DNA of 64,000 nt from Candidatus Gastranaerophilales bacterium (GTDB lineage Bacteria; Cyanobacteriota; Vampirovibrionia; Gastranaerophilales; Gastranaerophilaceae), in the NCBI GenBank assembly GCA_944322845.1, contig CALUQE010000003.1, positions 62,001-126,000 on the forward strand, in the 5' to 3' direction. Below the pieces are notes generated by a model. That model ran no database searches and was not told the DNA's origin. It was given only the letters and a program-made list of their open reading frames with translations. Position numbers and translations under genes: made by a program. Shown piece by piece: positions 16,327-23,896 of this stretch (positions are counted from its first letter, which is position 1; every line of letters starts with the position of its first letter).

Positions 16327-17385
16327 TTATCCTTTATTTTCCGGAGTTTCTTTTACCGAAGGGTTCGGAATATCAGTTATTTCTTTTCCTGCTGACATTT
16401 TGAGCAAAATATCCGCTGCCTGAAGTACGTCTTCTTTATCAGCACTCGGATTCTGCTGAATATTATGAAGCAGAGTTACCGTGTAATCATTGCCGCTCGC
16501 AAGCTGGGAAGCAAATGCGCTTAAGGAAGCAACTCTGATTAATTTTGACGGATCCTGAAGCATTTTATTCAAAAGTGCGTTCAAAGCCGCATCATCATAC
16601 CTGTCTTTGTCTTCGTCCAACCTTGTTAAAATCTCTTTTGCCGCCATAAGACGAATTTCATCATTCGGATTATTTAAATAATTCTCAAGAGACTTTATAT
16701 ACTCATCCGTCAAAGGCACTATACCGTCCTTTTTCTTATTTTTCTTTTCTTCTTCAGCGGCAGCGGCTCTTTGATCTAAATCATCAATTATGTTTGTCGA
16801 TTTTGTCATATCATTTTCCAGAGCGTTTATATCTCCGTATGCTTTAGCTTGTTTTTCTGCATTGCCTACTTGCTGCGGCTCAGCAGCTGAGGATTGTAAG
16901 TCAGTTTGCTCCGGAACTTCCGCAGGTATTTGGTCTTGCTGTACTCCTTCCTGCGGGGTTAATGCTGTTTTTTCGTCTTGCAAAGCTTTTGTATCTTCTG
17001 CCGCTTTATTTTCAAGAGCTTTTACATCTTCATTCTCAGGAGTATTTTTAATTTCCTGCTGGGCGGTAGGAAGATTTTGATAATTGTAATTGTTTAAATA
17101 ATATTGAGGCGGATAAGCCATCGGCTGCTGCGGAATATAATTTTGCGGAGCCGGCTGCTGCTGGTATGTGTTAGCTAAACCTGCAGGCATTGCTCCTCCG
17201 ATACCGTTTGGCGGAGTAATTCCCTGACAGTAAGGATTTCCTATACAATACGGGTTTTGCCCCGCATCATATATTCTTCCCCGAGGAATCTGCGGAGCTG
17301 AACCGTTAGCGTAAACAGACGGGTTTGCTATTTGAATAGTAACGCCGGAATAATTCGGCTGAGGATTAAACATTGGATTTGTCAT
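16327..17385 (-). CDS. Pro/Gln-rich protein with C-terminal HEAT-like repeats
   Basis: 352 residues. Residues 1-110 are Pro/Asn/Gln/Tyr-rich with PNY, QPA, QQPM and PPQYYLNNYNYQ runs and no signal peptide. A Glu/Gln/Ala-rich linker spans about 110-215. From about 225 the chain is a helical repeat: YIKSLENYLNNPNDEIRLMAAKEIL (in part), ALNALLNKMLQDPSKLIRVASLSAF, LLHNIQQNPSADKEDVLQAADILLK. These match HEAT-like pairs with the D-x-x-I-R-x-x-A pattern. HEAT arrays act in protein binding, so this may be a scaffold. The unusual N-terminus and its position beside flagellar genes give no firm function. Confidence 0.65.
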   Translation of the reverse strand: MTNPMFNPQPNYSGVTIQIANPSVYANGSAPQIPRGRIYDAGQNPYCIGNPYCQGITPPNGIGGAMPAGLANTYQQQPAPQNYIPQQPMAYPPQYYLNNYNYQNLPTAQQEIKNTPENEDVKALENKAAEDTKALQDEKTALTPQEGVQQDQIPAEVPEQTDLQSSAAEPQQVGNAEKQAKAYGDINALENDMTKSTNIIDDLDQRAAAAEEEKKNKKKDGIVPLTDEYIKSLENYLNNPNDEIRLMAAKEILTRLDEDKDRYDDAALNALLNKMLQDPSKLIRVASLSAFASQLASGNDYTVTLLHNIQQNPSADKEDVLQAADILLKMSAGKEITDIPNPSVKETPENKG

Positions 17386-17487
17386 AGATAATTTACCTTC
17401 TTCACTTATTACTTATATAAAGTCTACAACAAAAGAAAAATTGCCTCTCTGCCCTTTTTTTGTTACGATATGTGAAGAGGTTTAAAA

Positions 17488-18351
17488 ATGGGAATTAAGG
17501 TTTTAGACTGTACTTTGCGCGACGGAGCGTATATTGTAAACGGCAAATTCGGCGAAGAACGCATTGCCGGTATAATACATACACTGCGCGCAGCAGGAGT
17601 CGATATCGTTGAGTGTGGCTGGCTGAGGCAGGAAGCTCATACTAAAGATAATGTGTTTTTTAACTGTCCTTCGGATTTGAAAGCGGATAGCCAGAGCTTT
17701 GCTCTTATGCTTGACTACGGGAAATATGACCTTGATAAACTCGATTTAAAAAGCAACATTGGAATAATCAGAATTGCTTTTTACAAAGAAGATTTGGACA
17801 AAATTTCTTTTGCGGCGGAAAAAATCAAAACAAAAGGCTACAGAGTCTTTTTGCAGGCTTCTAATACGATTGATTATAATGAAAAAGAGTTGGAAAAATT
17901 ATGTAAAAGGGCGAATTTTGTAGGTGCTGACGCTATTTATATAGTTGATTCTTTCGGCTCAATGTTTCCTGATGATTTGGAGCGGCTAATAAGTACTTAT
18001 GACGAACTTATCGGGCAGAATATAGAAATCGGATTCCATTCGCACAATAACATTCAACTTTCTTTTGCTCTTGCAATTCAATTTATTAATAAACTGAAAG
18101 ACAGAAATATTATAGTAGATTCTTCTCTTTGCGGAATCGGGCGCGGTGCGGGCAATGTCCAGACGGAATTACTGCTGGAATACTTAAAAAAGCAGGGCGA
18201 AGAATACAATACGGAAATTATCTGGCAGGGAATAGAAGAATATATTGAACCGCTTTATAAAGATTACAGCTGGCAATATACACCTCAAAAAGGTTTTAAA
18301 GGCATAAATAAACTGCATCCTAATACAATTTTAAATAATTACACCATATAA
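17488..18351 (+). CDS. DRE-TIM metallolyase (HMGL-like aldolase domain)
   Basis: 287 residues, one TIM barrel of the HMGL-like/DRE-TIM superfamily (4-hydroxy-2-oxovalerate aldolase, HMG-CoA lyase, isopropylmalate synthase). The N-terminal catalytic motif LDCTLRDGAYIVN has the D-x-x-x-R-D of the family. Divalent-metal ligands are expected in GFHSHNNIQLS (H-x-H, about 178-188), and the strand with S-S-L-C-G-I-G-R-G-A-G-N ends the active site. No second domain is present, so it is shorter than synthases of this fold. Cyanobacteria and their relatives carry such aldolase-domain proteins next to cell-envelope or sugar genes. Here it stands alone between two flagellar blocks. Substrate unknown. Confidence 0.8.
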   Translation: MGIKVLDCTLRDGAYIVNGKFGEERIAGIIHTLRAAGVDIVECGWLRQEAHTKDNVFFNCPSDLKADSQSFALMLDYGKYDLDKLDLKSNIGIIRIAFYKEDLDKISFAAEKIKTKGYRVFLQASNTIDYNEKELEKLCKRANFVGADAIYIVDSFGSMFPDDLERLISTYDELIGQNIEIGFHSHNNIQLSFALAIQFINKLKDRNIIVDSSLCGIGRGAGNVQTELLLEYLKKQGEEYNTEIIWQGIEEYIEPLYKDYSWQYTPQKGFKGINKLHPNTILNNYTI

Positions 18352-18433
18352 ACGATGGTAGTCATGCCCTCATGATGTAAAGTATAAGAGGTACATTTAG
18401 TACCTGATCAGACATGAGACGAGGTAAGGTAAG

Positions 18434-18877
18434 TTGAAGAAATTCAAGTTTCGGCTGCAAGTCGTGCTTGACATGCGGGAAAAAGAGCTTGAAGAGCGGC
18501 AGATGGAAATGTCCAGAATTTTAACCGCCCTGAATGAGCAGCAGGCAAAACTTCAAAATATCTTAAACCGTCAGGAGGACAATACCAGACAGCAGGAGGA
18601 ACTTGCAACCTCTGAAAATCTTCAGGTCATCAGGCTTGAAGGTCATCGGGCTTTTGGAATTAAGCTTACGCAGGATGCCAGAAATCAGGAAAGGATTATT
18701 TCTAATACAAAGGCAATACTTGCAAGAAAGCAGCAGGAAGTAAAGGAAGCTCACCAGAAAGTAGAAGTTCTGAAAAAACTGAAGGAAAAACAGGAAAAAC
18801 AGTATTATCAGGAATTTCTACATCTGGAGATGAAAGAAATTGACGACATCACATCAGCAAGGTTCAAGATAGGTTAG
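18434..18877 (+). CDS. fliJ: Flagellar export protein FliJ
   Basis: 147 residues from a TTG start with GAGGTAAG upstream. It opens with FKFRLQVVLDMREKELEERQ, the best match to the FliJ signature, and continues as one long charged coiled coil. FliJ is a soluble stalk-like part of the flagellar type III ATPase complex that helps export and chaperone escort. fliK begins 2 nt after its stop, then flgD and flgE, giving the common order fliJ-fliK-flgD-flgE. The TTG start suggests modest translation. Confidence 0.85.
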   Translation: MKKFKFRLQVVLDMREKELEERQMEMSRILTALNEQQAKLQNILNRQEDNTRQQEELATSENLQVIRLEGHRAFGIKLTQDARNQERIISNTKAILARKQQEVKEAHQKVEVLKKLKEKQEKQYYQEFLHLEMKEIDDITSARFKIG

Positions 18878-18878
18878 A

Positions 18879-20210
18879 ATGGTTCAAAATTTATTAAACA
18901 ATTTAAACAGTATTAGCAATAATTTATCATCCGTCTCAAAATTAGGCAATGATACATTTACTCAAACAGATTTTCAGAAATTATTTGATAAGCAGAAAAC
19001 AAGCTTTGAAAACGATAAGTCAACGGATATTGGTTCTGCCAATAAGGAAGAAAATATTCAAGATAAAGATGAAGGAAATGGCAAAACTTTAAAATCAGTC
19101 GCTGAAAATGAGACATTTGCAGGAAGCGTTATTTATGATATCAAGCAATTAATCGAATTTTTAAAACGGGCTGCAGATGAGGATGGTGCATCATCTGATT
19201 CGGAAGAAAACAGTGAAATTGCATCCGTTAATGCGGCAGAAGCTGCTGAAACTGAGGATTCTACTGAGGTTACGGAAGATTTGGATGCAAAAGAAATAGC
19301 AAAAAAACTGCTTCACCTTGAAGAAGATGATGATGAAGAGAAAAAAAAGGAAACTGATGAAAAAACTAACCAAACCGAACAAACCGACGGAACGGATTTA
19401 AAAGAGGTTGAAACGGTAAACACTGAAACAGCGGAAGAAAACTTGGTTTTTAATAAAAATCTTGACAGTTTTCTGGAAGAATTTGAAACCGCTGCAGATG
19501 TTCAAACAACTACAGAAACTACGAAGGTAACAAATGAGTCCGGCAAAAGTTCAACAGAAGCATTAGAAGATATTATAAACGAAGATCAATTAAAGGAATT
19601 AAACATTGAATCTCTTGACGCAGAAAGTTCTGACAGCAGCAGCGCCGGTGATTCGGATTTGATGCAGAACCAGTCACCGGAAGAGCAGGGTGTAAAAGCT
19701 ATGCTTCAAGCAGATGCGGATTTTACGACGGAAATGAAACCGGCAATGCAGACTCAAAATACTCAAACGGCAAACAGTAAGACCGCATCTGTAGAGATTA
19801 CGCCAAGCAAGATTATTGAACAGATAACAAAGCAGATGGAGGGAATGCAAAACGGTTCTAAACTAAATATTGTTCTGAATCCGGAATCTCTCGGCAAAGT
19901 TTCAATACAATTGATTAATACAAAAGAAGGTTTGTCAGCCCAGTTTACTGTTGCAACACAGGATGCAAGAAATTTAATAATGAAGGGGCTTGACGGCTTG
20001 AAAGACACATTAGTGTCACACGGGGTAAGTGTAGATAATGTCACTGTAAAACTTAACGATACTCAGGAAAGCGAGTACAACACCGACTGGACGGAGCAGG
20101 AAGGCTCCAGAGGCGGTAATAAAGAACAGAATCCTCAAAGAGAACAAAGAGACAAAGAACAGTTCGACAGGATGATGTCCTTTATAGAAAACGAAAATGG
20201 TAAGGTATAA
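18879..20210 (+). CDS. fliK: Flagellar hook-length control protein FliK
   Basis: 443 residues. The N-terminal 290 are acidic and low-complexity (Glu/Thr/Ser/Asp-rich ruler). The C-terminal Flg_hook domain is at about 305-395: NGSKLNIVLNPESLGKVSIQL in part, then GLSAQFTVATQDARNLIMKGLDGLKDTL and HGVSVDNVTV. The L-x-P-x-x-L-G-x-V pattern is diagnostic. FliK measures the hook and switches the export gate from hook to filament substrates. The Glu/Asp bias in the ruler differs from the Gln/Pro-rich enterobacterial form. It directly follows fliJ and precedes flgD. Confidence 0.9.
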   Translation: MVQNLLNNLNSISNNLSSVSKLGNDTFTQTDFQKLFDKQKTSFENDKSTDIGSANKEENIQDKDEGNGKTLKSVAENETFAGSVIYDIKQLIEFLKRAADEDGASSDSEENSEIASVNAAEAAETEDSTEVTEDLDAKEIAKKLLHLEEDDDEEKKKETDEKTNQTEQTDGTDLKEVETVNTETAEENLVFNKNLDSFLEEFETAADVQTTTETTKVTNESGKSSTEALEDIINEDQLKELNIESLDAESSDSSSAGDSDLMQNQSPEEQGVKAMLQADADFTTEMKPAMQTQNTQTANSKTASVEITPSKIIEQITKQMEGMQNGSKLNIVLNPESLGKVSIQLINTKEGLSAQFTVATQDARNLIMKGLDGLKDTLVSHGVSVDNVTVKLNDTQESEYNTDWTEQEGSRGGNKEQNPQREQRDKEQFDRMMSFIENENGKV

Positions 20211-20228
20211 AAGGGTGGAGAGTAAATT

Positions 20229-20831
20229 ATGAGTGTAATAACATCAGAAATCACATCAATGCAAAATATGACTGCTATGCAAAAAGCAGAAGAGATGAAA
20301 AACAGAACAACATCTACCGACACGTCAGATCCGAATATGTTTTTGACTCTTATGCTCCAGCAGCTCCAGAATCAGGATCCGACGCAGCCTACAGATAACA
20401 CGGAATGGCTTGCTCAATTGGCACAATATTCATCACTTGAACAGATGACTCAGATGAATGAAGGCTTAGAAAACTGTGTTGAATACATTTCTGCAATGTA
20501 CGCCGATATGGCATACAATTCTGAAATTTCTCAAACACTTTCTATGATAGGTAAAGAGGTTACTCTTCAGATTCCTGATGAAAAAGACAGTACTAAATAT
20601 ACTGAAGTTTCAGGAACCGTAACTGAAGCAAACTTCAAAGACGGCACCGGCAAGATTAAAGTCAATGGCGAATACTATTCAATCGCATATATTACATCAA
20701 TCAGAGAACCGGGAGAAAGTTCTGCGGAAGAACCTTCTCAGCTGCCAAGTTCAGGCTCTGATTCCGAAACAGAAACAACAACGAACACTGCCGCGACTAA
20801 ACAATCCGGCACAACAAAATCAAAAGCATAA
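20229..20831 (+). CDS. flgD: Flagellar hook assembly (scaffold) protein FlgD
   Basis: 200 residues. The N-terminal FlgD signature is clear: DPNMFLTLMLQQLQNQDPTQPTDNTEWLAQLAQYSSLEQM in part (residues about 33-75), matching F-L-x-L-L-x-x-Q-L-x-x-Q-D-P...P-x-x-x-x-E-F...Q-L-A-Q-x-S-x-x-E-Q. A short beta segment follows, and the last 45 residues are Ser/Thr/Glu-rich and disordered. FlgD caps the growing hook and is removed when the hook is complete. The usual C-terminal Ig-like domains look reduced. AGGGTGGAGAG precedes the ATG. Confidence 0.93.
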   Translation: MSVITSEITSMQNMTAMQKAEEMKNRTTSTDTSDPNMFLTLMLQQLQNQDPTQPTDNTEWLAQLAQYSSLEQMTQMNEGLENCVEYISAMYADMAYNSEISQTLSMIGKEVTLQIPDEKDSTKYTEVSGTVTEANFKDGTGKIKVNGEYYSIAYITSIREPGESSAEEPSQLPSSGSDSETETTTNTAATKQSGTTKSKA

Positions 20832-20853
20832 ATAGTACAAACGGGAGGAAATA

Positions 20854-22164
20854 ATGACACAGGCTCTACACACCGCTAGCACCGGTATTAACGCCGGACA
20901 GCAGCAAATTAACGTTGTTGCAAACAACGTTGCAAACATCAATACGACAGCATTTAAAGCTGCAAATATGACGTTTGAAACCTTATACTCCAATACGCTT
21001 TCATACGGAAGTGCAGCTACAAAAGAAGGGGGCGGTACAAACCCTAAACAGATCGGTCTCGGTGTAAAAATCGGAGGTATTACAAGAAACTTTAATTCCG
21101 GTGACTTTGTAAGCACGGGAAGAGACATGGACCTTATGATTTCCGGAAACGGCTTCTTTGTAGTTCAAGATTCTGAAGGCAAGCTATACTACACACGTGA
21201 TGGCGTATTCACAACAGACTCAGAGGGGAATGTTGTAACACAGTCAGGTATGAAAGTTGTTGCCGCAGATTCTCCATATTCAAATGCAAGCTCAGGAAAA
21301 ACTGTTCAAGTGCCTAAAAACCTAAGTGCAACAGTACAAGGGGATCCGAATCTCGGCAACAAAAAAACAAGCCAGCTTAATAACGCAGCTATCAAAGCAG
21401 GCGACATATCTGCTACTGTAGGTGATACTGATGTTTTATTAACCATTGAAGAAGGCGACCCTACCATTAATGAAATTCTTAATGCATTCAACCAGCAATT
21501 ACAAGACGCCGGTATTAATGATGTAACATTTTCGGTAACCGGAGACGGAAGAATTACTTACACAGGTGATATTACATTCAATGAACCGGGTACAACAAGT
21601 AACTTCCTTGGTGAAACAGGATTAAGCAGTACAAATAATACTTCTGATGTTATTAATCAGGTCGTATCACTTCAAGAAATGGTAAACTACAACACTTCTA
21701 TAACTCTAAAATCCACAACTGTTGATGAAAATGGTATTATGGCTGCTACATACAGCGACGGTTCGATTTTAACTCAATATGTGGATGATACATATACCGT
21801 ACACTGGAAATACACAACTCCTGAAGGTGTAACTATCCGCGGCGATGATGTTACAGCAAGCGGTGCTACAATTGAAAATTCTAACTTCGTAATTGAACTT
21901 GCCACAATGGTTAACGAAGAAGGTCTCGTATCCATCAACAACAACCTCTGGGAATGGGGTGCTGACGTAGGTGACGTTTACTACGGTATGGCAGGCGAAG
22001 TCTCCTTCGGTTCAATAGAATCCGGCGGATACGAAGGCTCTAACGTTGATATTGCGCAGGAACTTACAAACATGATTACGGCACAGAGAATGATACAAAT
22101 GAATTCCCGCGTGTTCTCAACAGCAAGCAGTGTAATGGAAACACTGGCTTATCTCGGACAATAG
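20854..22164 (+). CDS. flgE: Flagellar hook protein FlgE
   Basis: 436 residues. N-terminal axial motif: ALHTASTGINAGQQQINVVANNVANINTTAFK in part (residues about 3-35). The FlgE/F/G core is at about 75-115 (GNGFFVVQDSEGKLYYTRDGVFTTD in part) and the C-terminal helix block is YEGSNVDIAQELTNMITAQRMIQMNSRVFS in part (SNVD-EL-MI-QR). The variable middle (about 150-360) is Thr/Gly/Asp-rich with 190 or more exposed residues, as in hook D1/D2 domains. It follows flgD by 22 nt with GGGAGG. A terminator lies about 70 bp after the stop. It polymerises outside the cell into the hook. Confidence 0.93.
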   Translation: MTQALHTASTGINAGQQQINVVANNVANINTTAFKAANMTFETLYSNTLSYGSAATKEGGGTNPKQIGLGVKIGGITRNFNSGDFVSTGRDMDLMISGNGFFVVQDSEGKLYYTRDGVFTTDSEGNVVTQSGMKVVAADSPYSNASSGKTVQVPKNLSATVQGDPNLGNKKTSQLNNAAIKAGDISATVGDTDVLLTIEEGDPTINEILNAFNQQLQDAGINDVTFSVTGDGRITYTGDITFNEPGTTSNFLGETGLSSTNNTSDVINQVVSLQEMVNYNTSITLKSTTVDENGIMAATYSDGSILTQYVDDTYTVHWKYTTPEGVTIRGDDVTASGATIENSNFVIELATMVNEEGLVSINNNLWEWGADVGDVYYGMAGEVSFGSIESGGYEGSNVDIAQELTNMITAQRMIQMNSRVFSTASSVMETLAYLGQ

Positions 22165-22177
22165 TAACAGGTGAAAT

Positions 22178-22213
22178 GTGAATAGTGACTAGAGTTTTCT
22201 AATCACTATTCAC
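22178..22213. repeat. Inverted repeat GTGAATAGTGA after flgE
   Basis: Perfect 11-bp arms at 22178-22188 and 22203-22213 with a 14-nt loop. A related string, GTGAATAGTGAGTAGTGAATAG, occurs at about 27148-27170, so this is a small dispersed motif and not a simple terminator. Confidence 0.6.
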
Positions 22214-22232
22214 TAATTACCATTAACTTCTA

Positions 22233-22251
22233 AAAAAGGCATGCCCTTTTT
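22233..22251 (+). terminator. Terminator of the fliJ-fliK-flgD-flgE operon
   Basis: AAAAAGG/CCTTTTT 7-bp stem with a 5-nt loop (CATGC), ending in a T run. Confidence 0.7.
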
Positions 22252-22398
22252 AACAAAAAACTTAAAAAATCATGTCAAGTTGTTAACAAAAGGCATGTAA
22301 CTTAACAAAACTTAATAATTTAAACATGGTCGAAATCCATGTGAATCATGGGTTTCAGCATGATTCAAAAAACGGTAAAAGTTGTTACAAATACACTC

Positions 22399-22428
22399 TT
22401 GTACAGCACATGATTTCTGATATATAAT
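22399..22428 (+). promoter_or_regulatory. Sigma-70-like promoter of yggS-sepF
   Basis: TTGTAC at 22399-22404, an 18-bp spacer, TATAAT at 22423-22428. Transcription would start about 15 bp before the ATG at 22448, giving a very short leader. Confidence 0.65.
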
Positions 22429-22447
22429 ACAATAGAGGGTTGGGGAA

Positions 22448-23233
22448 ATGTTAAGACCATCACAAAGCGAGGACGCTAACCTGACTTCAGCGGGGGGAGA
22501 TTCCGATTTCGGAATATCACAAAACAAAGAATTTATTCCTGCAAGCCAATGGGGGCAGGATGTCAGTATTAATCGGGATTTGGTAAAATCTAACCTTCAA
22601 AAGATTCAAAAAGATATCGCACATTCTAAAGTTAAAATAGTAGCAGTTACAAAGTATTTCGGATTAGACGCAATACTTGCGGGATATGAAGCAGGGATTA
22701 GAAATTTTGGAGAATCAAGGGCATTAGAAGCAATTGAAAAATTGAAAAACCTCCCGGATGATGTCAGACAAAATTCAACATTCCACTTTATAGGTCATCT
22801 GCAGAGCAATAAAGCTGAAAAAGTTGTAGAGCACTTTGATGTTATTGAGTCTGTGGACTCTCTCAAGTTAGCAAAGAAAATCTCGGAAGCTGCCTGCCGT
22901 TTAAATAAGAGAGAGAAAGTTTTATTACAGATTAACAATGCGGGCGAAGAACAAAAATCCGGATACAGCAAGGAAGAGTTGAGAGCTGAATTCAAAGACA
23001 TTATTTCATTGACCGGTATTGAGGTCTGCGGCTTAATGAATATGGCTCCGCTCGGTGTTGATGAAGATGAGCTTGCACGGTTATTTGGCGATATCAGGGA
23101 GTTCAGAAACGAACTGGAAAAAGAGTTTAACGTTACTCTACCGGAACTGTCAATGGGGATGAGTAATGATTACAAAATTGCACTCAGGGAGGGTGCAACA
23201 ATTATCAGAATAGGCAGAAAGTTATTTACATAA
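22448..23233 (+). CDS. PLP-homeostasis protein, YggS/PLPBP family
   Basis: 261 residues, PLP-binding barrel without a second domain. K69 in KIVAVTKYFG is the Schiff-base lysine. Other conserved blocks: IRNFGESRALEA, FHFIGHLQSNKAEKVVEHFDVIESVDS in part, LLQINNAGEEQKSGY and GLMNMAPLG, ending ELSMGMSNDYKIALREGATIIRIGRKLF. The usual family length is about 230, and here about 40 extra hydrophilic residues precede the domain (LTSAGGDSDFGISQNKEF). It is followed 19 nt later by sepF, the YggS-SepF pairing widespread in Gram-positive and cyanobacterial lineages. Confidence 0.93.
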   Translation: MLRPSQSEDANLTSAGGDSDFGISQNKEFIPASQWGQDVSINRDLVKSNLQKIQKDIAHSKVKIVAVTKYFGLDAILAGYEAGIRNFGESRALEAIEKLKNLPDDVRQNSTFHFIGHLQSNKAEKVVEHFDVIESVDSLKLAKKISEAACRLNKREKVLLQINNAGEEQKSGYSKEELRAEFKDIISLTGIEVCGLMNMAPLGVDEDELARLFGDIREFRNELEKEFNVTLPELSMGMSNDYKIALREGATIIRIGRKLFT

Positions 23234-23252
23234 GTTATAAATTGGAGGAGAA

Positions 23253-23765
23253 ATGGCATTATCAGAAGGCTTAAAAGGATTTGTAAACTTTTTCACAAAA
23301 AGTTTTAACGGAGAAAATGAAGACGACGCATTCATGGACTTAGTAGACCGTGACGGCGATTATGATACAGACGGAACATTAGCGTTAGACACTATGTACG
23401 CTCCAAGAGTTCACAACAAACCGGAACGTTCATTTGAAAGAGAATCAAAAGTTGTTTCTCACCCTAATTCATACAAGTCAGGTGAAGTTACTGTTATCGA
23501 ACCTCGTTCTTTCTCTGAATCCGCTCAGATTGTAAAAAAACTTATCGATAAGAAAACAGTTATTTTACACCTTGACCTTTTGGACAAAGAACAATCTCAA
23601 AGAACAATCGATTTCATTTGCGGTGCAGCACACGCTCTTGACGGAACAGCTCAAAAAATCAGCGATATGGTATTTATTTTCACTCCGAGCAATGTTTCTT
23701 TATCAGTAGAAAACGGTGCATTACAGAGCAAATTCGCTGAATCTCTCTGGAACAAGCCGCTGTAA
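23253..23765 (+). CDS. sepF: Cell division protein SepF
   Basis: 170 residues. The N-terminus (ALSEGLKGFVNFFTKSF) is an amphipathic membrane-targeting helix, as known for SepF. An acidic linker follows (about 20-55). The SepF/DUF552 domain lies at about 70-155: SGEVTVIEPRSFSESAQIVKKLIDKKTVILHLDLLDKEQSQRTIDFICGAAHALDG in part, then FIFTPSNVSLS. SepF tethers FtsZ to the membrane and shapes the septum. It forms an operon with yggS upstream. GGAGGAG precedes the ATG. The next hairpin downstream terminates it. Confidence 0.93.
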   Translation: MALSEGLKGFVNFFTKSFNGENEDDAFMDLVDRDGDYDTDGTLALDTMYAPRVHNKPERSFERESKVVSHPNSYKSGEVTVIEPRSFSESAQIVKKLIDKKTVILHLDLLDKEQSQRTIDFICGAAHALDGTAQKISDMVFIFTPSNVSLSVENGALQSKFAESLWNKPL

Positions 23766-23819
23766 GAAAAGAGAATATAAGTTTAATTTAATATATTGAT
23801 TTGTGATAGTTGGATTTTC

Positions 23820-23847
23820 AGGATGCTTTTTGCATCCTTTTTCTTTT
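23820..23847 (+). terminator. Terminator after sepF
   Basis: AGGATGC/GCATCCT 7-bp stem with a 5-nt T-rich loop and a downstream TTTTTCTTTTT run. Confidence 0.85.
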
Positions 23848-23848
23848 T

Positions 23849-23864
23849 GGGGGTAAATATATTG
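23849..23864 (+). repeat. Dispersed 16-bp G5-TAAAT repeat, copy near mutS
   Basis: GGGGGTAAATATATTG directly behind the sepF terminator and 33 bp before the mutS stop codon. It matches GGGGGTAAATRYATTG except for T at the pyrimidine site, which fits. Confidence 0.6.
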
Positions 23865-23896
23865 AACTGACAGGTAAAACGACGCTAACGATTTAC

